Source: Paenibacillus sp. 598K
GTDB lineage: Bacteria > Bacillota > Bacilli > Paenibacillales > Paenibacillaceae
Assembly (NCBI RefSeq): GCF_003851045.1
Contig: NZ_BFBX01000042.1
Coordinates: forward strand, 14,428 to 78,427
Direction of reading: 5' to 3'
Length of the DNA: 64,000 nucleotides
Below the pieces are notes generated by a model, which was not told the origin of the DNA, searched no databases, and saw only the letters and a program-made list of their open reading frames with translations. The stretch's first letter is position 1, and each line of letters starts with the position of its first letter. The position numbers were made by a program, and so were the translations under genes. Below are positions 25,254-32,110 of the stretch, piece by piece.

Positions 25254-26085
25254 GCGTTATACAGGTGAAGCTTGGGAGGCGCGTTTTCTGCCCCGGCTGA
25301 CGTATCAGGAAATTGCAGCATTGCCCAAGGAAGATGCACTGGTCATCCTGCCCATCGGGGCTATCGAGCAGCATGGGCCGCATATGCCAGTGATGACAGA
25401 TGCCTTGATTGGGGAGGCTGTGCTGACCCATGCCCTGGATCAACTGGACGAGGAGGGCAACATCTGGCTCCTCCCTCCATTAGCCTATGGCAAGAGCAAT
25501 GAACATCTGGACTTTCCTGGGACGATCTCGCTTTCCGCATCCACCTTGCAGGGGTTGGTCACTGATATTGCCACAAGTGTGGCCAAGGCAGGATTCCGGC
25601 GACTGGTCTTGTTCAACACGCATGGAGGCAATACGGATTTGCTGAATGTGGCAGCCAGGGAGCTGCGGATCTCGACCGGTCTGATGGTTTTCTTCCTGAG
25701 TCCGAGCAGCTTGAATGCAGCGCATGATTTGCTAAGCGATGAGGAAAAGGAGTATGGCATTCACGCTGGGGATTACGAGACGTCGCTAGTCATGGCAATC
25801 AAGCCGGCATGGGTTCACACCGATAAGCTGGTGAGGGAGATTCCGGACCTGTCAGGACTTCATTATCTGACGTTGGAGGGGAAGACCCGGTTCGCATGGG
25901 TCATGAGCGATATCTCCTCGAGCGGTGCGATGGGTGACTCCACACAGGCGACTTCGGCTAAAGGTGAATTAATTCTGAGTCGATGTGCAACGACACTTGC
26001 GCTTGCCTTGAAGGAATTAGCCACATTTGAGATCAGCACGGTCCGGTCCGCCCCAAGAGAAGAGATGTCAGTACGGGACGCTTGA
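25246..26085 (+). CDS. Creatininase-family amidohydrolase
   Basis: A 279-residue metal-dependent amidase that in characterised relatives opens cyclic amides (creatinine to creatine) or removes formyl groups (FAPy deformylase). The metal-binding series is intact: PIGAIEQHGPHMPVMTD (E41, H43, H46, D52), NTHGGN (H126), and IHAGDYETS (H173, E178). ATG 25246 follows GAAAGGAAGGG and lies inside the end of the CocE gene; an upstream in-frame start at 25171 has no site. It is the last gene of the operon. Substrate unknown, but a ring amide suits the deaminase upstream. Confidence 0.88.
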   Translation: MFERYTGEAWEARFLPRLTYQEIAALPKEDALVILPIGAIEQHGPHMPVMTDALIGEAVLTHALDQLDEEGNIWLLPPLAYGKSNEHLDFPGTISLSASTLQGLVTDIATSVAKAGFRRLVLFNTHGGNTDLLNVAARELRISTGLMVFFLSPSSLNAAHDLLSDEEKEYGIHAGDYETSLVMAIKPAWVHTDKLVREIPDLSGLHYLTLEGKTRFAWVMSDISSSGAMGDSTQATSAKGELILSRCATTLALALKELATFEISTVRSAPREEMSVRDA

Positions 26086-26130
26086 CACGTTAGAATTGGC
26101 GATGATGACAGCGCGGCAAATGTGAGCATA

Positions 26131-26200
26131 CCGAGGGCCTCTTTAGAGATCTCAACAGATATCTCTCTGCTAATGTTAACAATGCGTAAAGAACCCTCGG
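26131..26200. other. Intergenic structured region
   Basis: CCGAGGG (26131-26137) pairs with CCCTCGG (26194-26200), and inside it AGAGAT (26145-26150) pairs with ATCTCT (26161-26166). There is no T-run, so it is not a clear terminator. The rest of the gene-free stretch 26086-26400 holds only the promoter listed next and an unremarkable leader. Confidence 0.3.
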
Positions 26201-26242
26201 TTGAAGTGGAGATTAGCTAGATGACACGTCATAAAATATAAC

Positions 26243-26271
26243 TTGAAATTGTCAGAAAATTAAGTTATAAT
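26243..26271 (+). promoter_or_regulatory. Promoter of the small gene at 26401
   Basis: TTGAAA (26243-26248) and TATAAT (26266-26271) with an exact 17-bp spacer, giving a leader of about 125 bases before the ATG. Confidence 0.65.
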
Positions 26272-26400
26272 TAGGTCAACTACAAAGCCGCTGTTTCAAA
26301 TGGACGCTGATGGGTAATATAGACTATCCCTATTGCATATCCTAATGGACGTAACCAACTGAATGAATAGACTAGAATTAAAGAGAGAGAGGAAATTACG

Positions 26401-26646
26401 ATGAACAATGATTACTTTGAGCGACTGTATACAACTGTGGGCGACCTGCTGTACCGCGTCAGAATCTATGATCGGGATCTGATGAATACCGACGAGATTA
26501 TCGCGATGGATGAAACTTACGAGAAGATTCAGGTGAACAAGTGGATGATGGGCAGCCCGCAGTGGCAGGAGCGAGCGATCGAAAAGCTTGAGAATATGAA
26601 CTATCGCCTCGTCACGATCATGGAAGATTTGTTGTATACGGCTTAA
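26401..26646 (+). CDS. Small acidic helical protein, unknown function
   Basis: An 81-residue protein, rich in Met, Glu, Asp and Tyr, with no signal or membrane segment. It appears wholly helical (ERLYTTVGDLLYRVRIYDRD; WQERAIEKLENMNYRLVTIM). AGAGAGAGGAAATTACG precedes the ATG. A strong promoter and a strong terminator bracket it, so it is a single-gene unit. I do not recognise the family. Confidence 0.65.
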   Translation: MNNDYFERLYTTVGDLLYRVRIYDRDLMNTDEIIAMDETYEKIQVNKWMMGSPQWQERAIEKLENMNYRLVTIMEDLLYTA

Positions 26647-26650
26647 TCCC

Positions 26651-26675
26651 AACCAGTCTAGAAGACTGGTTTTTT
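26651..26675 (+). terminator. Rho-independent terminator
   Basis: AACCAGTC / TAGAA / GACTGGTT followed by TTTTT. Confidence 0.85.
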
Positions 26676-26759
26676 ACTTTTGTCGGCATGATTGATTTTT
26701 GTATCTGCTAGAATGAATTTTCGCAATTATTCTATTTTTTAGTTCGTTGTGCAGGGTGC

Positions 26760-26827
26760 TTGACTTCATCTTACCAGACATGCTATGATACTTCTTGTGA
26801 CTGAGGCGATAAACTTCAGTTCATGAG
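26760..26827 (+). promoter_or_regulatory. tRNA-Leu unit 1: promoter and leader hairpin
   Basis: TTGACT (26760-26765) and TATGAT (26784-26789), 18-bp spacer. The transcribed leader contains a hairpin with base CTTGTGA (26794-26800) and TCATGAG (26821-26827), six bases before the mature tRNA. The second copy at 29540-29610 has the same layout. Confidence 0.65.
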
Positions 26828-26833
26828 CAATAT

Positions 26834-26917
26834 GCGGTCGTGGCGGAATTGGCAGACGCGCTAGATTCAGGTTCTAGTGGTGTAACAGCCGTGGAGGTTC
26901 GAGTCCTCTCGACCGCA
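26834..26917 (+). tRNA. tRNA-Leu(CAG), copy 1
   Basis: An 84-nt class II tRNA. Acceptor strands GCGGTCG (26834-26840) and CGACCGC (26910-26916) plus discriminator A; D-arm GGCGGAATTGGCAGACGCGC; anticodon stem-loop CTAGA-TTCAGGT-TCTAG giving anticodon CAG; a long variable arm; T-loop GGTTCGAGTCC. CCA is not encoded. The gene is identical in sequence to the copy at 29617. Confidence 0.95.
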
Positions 26918-26934
26918 TCCTCTCAATGATAAGG

Positions 26935-26977
26935 ATCTTGAATTCGTCTCTTTAGACGATGTTCAAGATTTTTTTTT
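26935..26977 (+). terminator. Terminator of tRNA-Leu copy 1
   Basis: ATCTTGAA (26935-26942) pairs with TTCAAGAT (26962-26969) with an inner CGTC/GACG stem, then a run of nine T. Confidence 0.85.
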
Positions 26978-27028
26978 GCATTCCTGGAATATGCGACGCG
27001 TTGCTAATGGTCTGCGCTGGGTCAGCCA

Positions 27029-27057
27029 TTGAAATAATGCAGCGTCTGTGTTATTAT
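27029..27057 (+). promoter_or_regulatory. Promoter of the T-box/ilvB transcript
   Basis: TTGAAA (27029-27034) and TATTAT (27052-27057) with an exact 17-bp spacer, just before the first T-box leader. Confidence 0.65.
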
Positions 27058-27069
27058 CAGAAAAATCAG

Positions 27070-27380
27070 AAATGGCGAAGAAGAGAAGGCTATGCAATAG
27101 CGTTGATGTCCAGAGAGCGGAGGGAGTGCTGAAACCTCCGTCGTAACGCATGTATAGTGTCGTCTCGGAGCTGTTGACCGAATGCGGAAGGCGTGATCGC
27201 CCGCCTGCTAGTAGGCTCAACCGGTCTGGCGTCCGTTAACATGCTGCAGGTAAAGCATCGGCTTTACCTCGTGAGTCTGCAATTGTGAGATTGCAGTAAA
27301 ACTGGGTGGTACCGCGAGCATTCCCCTTTCGTCCCAAGGCTTCAAGCAGCTGCTTCGAGCCTTGGGATGGAAGGGGTTAT
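27070..27380 (+). ncRNA. T-box leader 1 (probable Leu specifier CTC)
   Basis: The T-box signature TGGGTGGTACCGCG lies at 27303-27316. It is preceded by a Stem I with AGAGAG and the terminal-loop motif GTGCTGAAA, and by later stems. The terminator stem pairs CCCCTTTCGTCCCAAGGCT with AGCCTTGGGATGGAAGGGG, ending near 27376, followed by a modest TTATTTGCT. Aligning with the second copy, the best specifier codon is CTC (27164-27166). Uncharged tRNA-Leu would stabilise the antiterminator and switch on ilvB. Confidence 0.85.
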
Positions 27381-27399
27381 TTGCTCTATACCAACAGGC

Positions 27400-27708
27400 A
27401 ATGAAGAGAAAGCCGGCAAGGGCGGTTATGCCCAGAAAGCAGAGGAAATGCTGAAACCTTTGCCTTAACCCTTTGCATGGTGTCGTCTTGGAGCTGTTAA
27501 CCCGAAAGCGGCCGGGTTCCTTCCGTGCCCGCAAGTAGACTTAGCCGAAATGGTGCTCGTTAACGCGCCGCAGGTAGGCCTAGGCCCTACCTCATGAGGC
27601 TGCATTCGCGAGGATGGCAGCGAACTTGGGTGGTACCGCGAAAGAATACCCTTTCGTCCCTGTATGAGCTGACCGCTGTCAGTTTGCTCAGGGGGAGAGG
27701 GAATTTAT
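27400..27708 (+). ncRNA. T-box leader 2 (probable Leu specifier CTT)
   Basis: A second complete T-box: AGAAAGCAGAGG and ATGCTGAAA in Stem I, TGGGTGGTACCGCG at 27627-27640. The terminator-like stem pairs CCCTTTCGTCCCTG with CAGGGGGAGAGGG (27688-27700). The specifier by alignment is CTT (27487-27489), differing from copy 1 only in the third base, so both specify Leu. The 3' arm of the stem contains the GGGGGAGAGG that would serve a TTG start at 27709, and the T-run is weak. Translational control is therefore possible here. Confidence 0.85.
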
Positions 27709-27729
27709 TTGCCAAAGGAGGCCGCCCAA

Positions 27730-29460
27730 GTGGAACAGCAATTAGGAATGACGAATGAAACAACGACGCTCTCAGAGGAAGATATCACTGGCTCGGAGGT
27801 GCTTTTGCGCGGCTTGCTGCAGGAAGGCGTAGAGTGCGTATTCGGGTATCCGGGAGGAAATGTGCTCTATATTTATGATGCGATGGTGGATCAGCCTGAC
27901 TTCAAGCATATCTTGACCCGGCACGAGCAAGGCGCAATCCACGCGGCGGACGGCTATGCCAGGTCGACGGGCAAGGTTGGGGTATGCATCGCGACATCCG
28001 GTCCGGGAGCCACAAATCTCGTGACCGGGATCGCAACCGCCTATATGGATTCGGTGCCGCTGGTGGTCATAACGGGGAACGTATCTACGACCGTCATGGG
28101 CACGGATGCTTTTCAGGAAGCGGACATTATGAGCATCACGATGCCGATTACGAAGCACAGCTATATGGTTCGCGATGTCCACGACCTTCCTCGCATCATT
28201 CGTGAAGCCTTCTACATCGCCAATACGGGCCGCAAAGGTCCTGTGTTGATCGATATTCCAAAAGACGTGTCCAATCAGCGGATGGCCTATCGCCCAGCTG
28301 GCACGGTTCAGTTGCGCGGATACCATGAAGCCCCGGAACCGAATCCGGCAGATCTGGATGCGCTGATTCAGGCAATTTCAGAAGCGCGCAAGCCGGTTAT
28401 TATTGCGGGCGGCGGCGTTGTCTATTCGAACGCCTCGCAGGAGCTGGTCACATTTGTCCACAAGACCCGGATTCCAGTAGCGTCGACTTTGTTAGGCCTC
28501 AGCGGGTTTCCGAGCGATGACGAAATGTGGCTGGGGATGCTCGGACATCATGGCGTGTATGCGGCCAACATGGCGGTGCAGAATGCAGATCTCATTATTT
28601 CGATCGGCTCGCGTTTCGATGACCGGGTCACGATGAAGCTGGACGGATTTGCGCCTCAGGCCAAACGTATCGCCCATATCGATATCGATCCGGCGGAAAT
28701 CGGCAAGAACGTCGAGACAGAGCTCGCGTGTATCGGCGATATTAAGAACGTGCTGGCCTATGTGAACGCGAAAGCGCAAGCAGCCCAGACGGATACCTGG
28801 CTCGAGCAGCTTCAGGCGTATAAGGTGCAGCATCCGCTTCGGTATACCGATTCGGATACTGTCATCAAGCCGCAATATGTGCTCGAGATGATTAGCGAGA
28901 CGACGCAAGGAGATGCGATCATCACCACTGATGTAGGTCAGCACCAAATGTGGACCGCGCAGTTTTACCGTTTTAAGTATCCTCGCTCACTCATCACCTC
29001 GGGCGGTCTCGGCACGATGGGCTTTGGCCTCCCGGCCGCGATCGGCGCTAAAGTCGGAAATCCGGATCGTCTCGTCATCTCGATCAACGGCGACGGAGGC
29101 ATGCAGATGTGCGCCCAGGAGATGGCGATCTGCGCCATTCATCAAATACCGGTCAAGATCGTAGTCTTGAATAACCAGGTGCTCGGGATGGTTAAGCAGC
29201 AGCAGGAATTGATGTACGAACGACGCTACAGCCAGATCGACCTGTCCGGCAGTCCGGACTTCGTCAAGCTTGCGGAAGCATACGGACTCAAGGGATTAAG
29301 GGCAACGAACAAGGAAGAGGCCTCCAGCGCGTGGTTAGAAGCGCTGCAGACGACAGGACCTGTGCTCGTCGAGTTCGTTATCCCGACCAGTGAGAATGTA
29401 TACCCTATGGTGCTTGCCGGCACGCCTCTGGACCAAATGATTCTAGGGTACAATGAATAA
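27730..29460 (+). CDS. ilvB: Acetolactate synthase large subunit IlvB
   Basis: A 576-residue ThDP- and FAD-dependent synthase for the first common step of branched-chain amino-acid synthesis. The catalytic Glu is in TRHEQGAIHAADGYAR, the ThDP/Mg motif is NGDGGMQMCAQEMA...LNNQVLGMV, and FGYPGGNVLYIYDAM opens the PYR domain. GTG 27730 has AAAGGAGG eight bases upstream; TTG 27709 with GGGGGAGAGG is an in-frame alternative giving seven more residues. The gene is governed by two tandem Leu T-boxes. No ilvN or ilvC follows; the next gene is a tRNA-Leu, so the regulatory subunit must be encoded elsewhere. Confidence 0.93.
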   Translation: MEQQLGMTNETTTLSEEDITGSEVLLRGLLQEGVECVFGYPGGNVLYIYDAMVDQPDFKHILTRHEQGAIHAADGYARSTGKVGVCIATSGPGATNLVTGIATAYMDSVPLVVITGNVSTTVMGTDAFQEADIMSITMPITKHSYMVRDVHDLPRIIREAFYIANTGRKGPVLIDIPKDVSNQRMAYRPAGTVQLRGYHEAPEPNPADLDALIQAISEARKPVIIAGGGVVYSNASQELVTFVHKTRIPVASTLLGLSGFPSDDEMWLGMLGHHGVYAANMAVQNADLIISIGSRFDDRVTMKLDGFAPQAKRIAHIDIDPAEIGKNVETELACIGDIKNVLAYVNAKAQAAQTDTWLEQLQAYKVQHPLRYTDSDTVIKPQYVLEMISETTQGDAIITTDVGQHQMWTAQFYRFKYPRSLITSGGLGTMGFGLPAAIGAKVGNPDRLVISINGDGGMQMCAQEMAICAIHQIPVKIVVLNNQVLGMVKQQQELMYERRYSQIDLSGSPDFVKLAEAYGLKGLRATNKEEASSAWLEALQTTGPVLVEFVIPTSENVYPMVLAGTPLDQMILGYNE

Positions 29461-29539
29461 TTGGGCTGAAGTCTATTGCGATGAACATGAGATCGAATTT
29501 TCACAATATATTTATTATTTGAAACGGCCTCTACAATGT

Positions 29540-29610
29540 TTGACTTCATCTACCCGGCCATGTTAAGATATGTCTTGTGACCGAGACGCGCAAGCGCCTC
29601 AGCTCACAAG
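29540..29610 (+). promoter_or_regulatory. tRNA-Leu unit 2: promoter and leader hairpin
   Basis: TTGACT (29540-29545) and TAAGAT (29564-29569), 18-bp spacer. The leader hairpin has CTTGTGA (29574-29580) paired with TCACAAG (29604-29610), an inner GAG/CTC and CGC/GCG, and a GCAA tetraloop. Compared with copy 1, several base pairs change while pairing is kept. Confidence 0.7.
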
Positions 29611-29616
29611 ATATAT

Positions 29617-29700
29617 GCGGTCGTGGCGGAATTGGCAGACGCGCTAGATTCAGGTTCTAGTGGTGTAACAGCCGTGGAGGTTCGAGTCCTCTCGACCGCA
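29617..29700 (+). tRNA. tRNA-Leu(CAG), copy 2
   Basis: An 84-nt tRNA-Leu, identical to the copy at 26834 over its whole length, with anticodon CAG and no encoded CCA. The acceptor stem pairs GCGGTCG with CGACCGC. Confidence 0.95.
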
Positions 29701-29717
29701 TCACCTTATAAAATGTA

Positions 29718-29758
29718 GGATCTTGAATTCGTCTGAGACGAGGTTCAGGGTCCTTTTT
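29718..29758 (+). terminator. Terminator of tRNA-Leu copy 2
   Basis: GGATCTTGAA pairs with TTCAGGGTCC (two G-T pairs), inner GTCT/AGAC, then TTTTT. It is the diverged counterpart of the terminator at 26935. Confidence 0.8.
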
Positions 29759-29828
29759 ACATACCAGGAATTCGCAGCGAGTTGTTGATGAATGAGATGA
29801 TATTGATAAGGTCCAAAGGAGATATACG

Positions 29829-30251
29829 ATGAAAAAAAGACCGTGGCATTTATGGCCGATTGTGTTGTTTGTAGGCTTCATGTATGTAATGGGCATTTAT
29901 GATTTTTTTATGATGTTATCTCACAATGAAGGTTACTATGCCGATCATAGTTATGATCAGGCGGTGGTGGAGTATTTTACAAATTATCCGATTTACTTCA
30001 TGGTATTTTGGATTGCCAATTTGCTAGCAGGCGTTTTGGCGCCGATCACCCTTACTTTCAATCCAAAATGGGCAAAAAACCTTGCGTGGATATCCTCGGT
30101 TGCGGGCTTGATTTTGCTACTGCTCACCTTTACTTTCAGAAACAGGTTATCAGTTCTAGGAGGCGGCGTTGCTGCATTTGATATTTTTATCCTGCTCATG
30201 ACAGTAAGTTTTTATTTTTATTGCAGGAGAATGGCGAACAGACAAGTATAG
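29829..30251 (+). CDS. Small four-helix membrane protein, unknown function
   Basis: A 140-residue protein with four hydrophobic segments (about 8-28, 55-75, 84-101, 111-131) and an aromatic-rich outer loop (SHNEGYYADHSYDQAVVEYF). It starts MKKRPWHLWPIVLF and ends in a basic tail. AAAGGAGATATACG is a perfect ribosome binding site. Base composition is more AT-rich than the flanking glycosidase locus. I do not recognise the family. A clear terminator follows. Confidence 0.65.
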   Translation: MKKRPWHLWPIVLFVGFMYVMGIYDFFMMLSHNEGYYADHSYDQAVVEYFTNYPIYFMVFWIANLLAGVLAPITLTFNPKWAKNLAWISSVAGLILLLLTFTFRNRLSVLGGGVAAFDIFILLMTVSFYFYCRRMANRQV

Positions 30252-30261
30252 CTTTAGATGA

Positions 30262-30302
30262 GCTTTTGAGTTGTCCTCGTGACGATTCGGGAGCTTTTTT
30301 TT
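30262..30302 (+). terminator. Rho-independent terminator
   Basis: GCTTTTGAGTTGTC pairs with GACGATTCGGGAGC (several G-T pairs), loop CTCGT, then eight T. Confidence 0.75.
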
Positions 30303-31990
30303 CATCTGTTGTCTCCCCTAAACAGCGCCTGGCGGCGGTCGGAAGCAGCCTCCTCCATTGATTGGCCTAGCAGATCTCGGATCGGGCGCAGCCGCACGTC
30401 GCTGCCGCGAACGCGGTATTGGGCTGCTTGGAGCGGCTCGAGCTCGCGCAGCTCCCACACATCCAACAGCGGATGATTGGCGTGCTCCGTTCCCAGCATG
30501 AGCGGTCCATGATAGAGGGCGCGATAGCCGGGAGTCGAATGCACATTGACTGGGTGGCCCCAGCGCAAGCCGACCGTAAAAACCGTTTCCAGGACCATGC
30601 CGAGGCGCGGCACGCCCTCCCACACAAGGAAGCCTCTGCTCTGCCGCGCAGGTTGCCGCTCGCCGTCGATAAGCAGGCGTGTCTCGCCGCAGTCGGCCCA
30701 CGTCGGGATGAATAGCTGGAGGGTAATGGATTGCCCCGGCTCCCAATCGCAGTCCGCCACCTCAAGCCTGACGCGACCCTCTACCGGATAGCTAGTGTCC
30801 TGCTTGAGCCTTAGTCGCCCTCCCCGCAGTGTCAGCATGGCCTCGCTTTCCTGAGGGAACGGGATATATACGCGGTTGGCGTCCCCTTCTACAAAGTAAC
30901 TGCTGCCGATCACACTAGATAGACCGTCTCCGCCGCGCATCGTGCAGCACCAGGAGGCTTCCAGCAACCCTTCCTTCGGTTGAAGCACTGTAAGGTCCGC
31001 CCCAAGGCAGCAATCGCAGCCAAAACCGCCGTTTGGCCGCTGTCCATAGCCCATGCCGTTGTATAGAATGCCGTGCGCAAGCTCCAAATAACCGGCTTCT
31101 GTCGTGTGTCTCCAAAGTTCAACGGCAGCGATAAACGAATCGATGACGGCACAGGACTCGGTCCACTCCGGCCGCCCGAACCAATTGTAATTGGCGTAAT
31201 GCTCGGTCATCCCTTCACGGATGTACCTGGAGAATGCTTCGCGCGCCAGATTCAGCAGGACAGCGTCGCCTGTTGTTTCGCCGTGTCTCAGGATACCACG
31301 AAGCGCGGACAGCGTCGCATGCGTCTGAAATGACAACCCGACCCAGTCGATTGACCGGAATCGGTCAATCATTTCGTCCAGGAGCTTGCCCAGTTCGGGC
31401 CACCGGAGCAATTGATAGGCTTGTGAAGCCCCGTCCAGCACAATAAAGGCGCAACCAACATCTGTAGATAATCGCCAATTGCCCGTCAATTGCCCATACA
31501 GGCTGCCGATGGCTTCGCCGGCCGGCGGACGGATGCCGGGATCGACAGGATATTCCCTATATAAGCCTCGTATGGGCAGCAACAACCCCCGAACGATGTC
31601 CTTAACGACCTGAAGCGAGAAAGCGTCGCCCTTCCACAAGTGATACTCCGCCATTGCCCTCAGCAACCAGCTATGGCCCGATAGCTGCTGTTCGTCGGCA
31701 ATGCCGATAGCAGCAATCGGCCCAATATAGCCGCAGTCATTCAAGCGATCAGGCAGCCGGGATATAATCTCCTCCAGATGAGCGGGCACCCTCCCGGTAG
31801 CCTGTGCAAGTCGGGTCAGCGCAAGAATCGTTCTTCCTTCCCAGTCTCCGGGCCATGCATAGTCGTCTTCCCGAAACAGACCGGGATAGCGGTAATCTTC
31901 CGTCTCCAGCCGGTCGTAATTGAGCAGACTCCTGTACCGAATGTCTCCCCGAACAGTGAGGTCGGCATAAGCGATCGTTTCCAATAACAT
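30302..31990 (-). CDS. GH127-like beta-L-arabinofuranosidase
   Basis: A 562-residue glycoside hydrolase. It has an (alpha/alpha)6 barrel followed by beta-sandwich domains. Family-specific residues are visible: WTESCAVID (the Glu-x-Cys of the zinc site) and the double cysteine in EASWCCTMRGG. The C-terminal part includes YRALYHGPLMLGTEHANHP, typical of DUF1680/GH127. These enzymes release beta-L-arabinofuranose from plant hydroxyproline-rich glycoproteins and related glycans. No signal peptide is present, so it acts on imported oligosaccharides. ATG 31990 follows AAAGGGG. It is divergent from the AraC gene that starts the locus. The unusual CDCCLG near residue 330 adds two further cysteines. 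Confidence 0.78.
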   Translation of the reverse strand: MLLETIAYADLTVRGDIRYRSLLNYDRLETEDYRYPGLFREDDYAWPGDWEGRTILALTRLAQATGRVPAHLEEIISRLPDRLNDCGYIGPIAAIGIADEQQLSGHSWLLRAMAEYHLWKGDAFSLQVVKDIVRGLLLPIRGLYREYPVDPGIRPPAGEAIGSLYGQLTGNWRLSTDVGCAFIVLDGASQAYQLLRWPELGKLLDEMIDRFRSIDWVGLSFQTHATLSALRGILRHGETTGDAVLLNLAREAFSRYIREGMTEHYANYNWFGRPEWTESCAVIDSFIAAVELWRHTTEAGYLELAHGILYNGMGYGQRPNGGFGCDCCLGADLTVLQPKEGLLEASWCCTMRGGDGLSSVIGSSYFVEGDANRVYIPFPQESEAMLTLRGGRLRLKQDTSYPVEGRVRLEVADCDWEPGQSITLQLFIPTWADCGETRLLIDGERQPARQSRGFLVWEGVPRLGMVLETVFTVGLRWGHPVNVHSTPGYRALYHGPLMLGTEHANHPLLDVWELRELEPLQAAQYRVRGSDVRLRPIRDLLGQSMEEAASDRRQALFRGDNR

Positions 31991-32025
31991 CAACGTTTAC
32001 CCCTTTGATAGATGAAATTTTATTG

Positions 32026-32055
32026 TTGTGTTTTCATTTGGCATATCCCTATAAT
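32026..32055 (+). promoter_or_regulatory. Putative promoter of the AraC regulator
   Basis: TTGTGT (32026-32031) and TATAAT (32050-32055), 18-bp spacer, 56 bp before the chosen TTG start. Confidence 0.45.
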
Positions 32056-32110
32056 ACAAATGAAAAGCCCTTCAATAAATAGAATATTATTGTTAAGGAG
32101 TGATAAAAAA

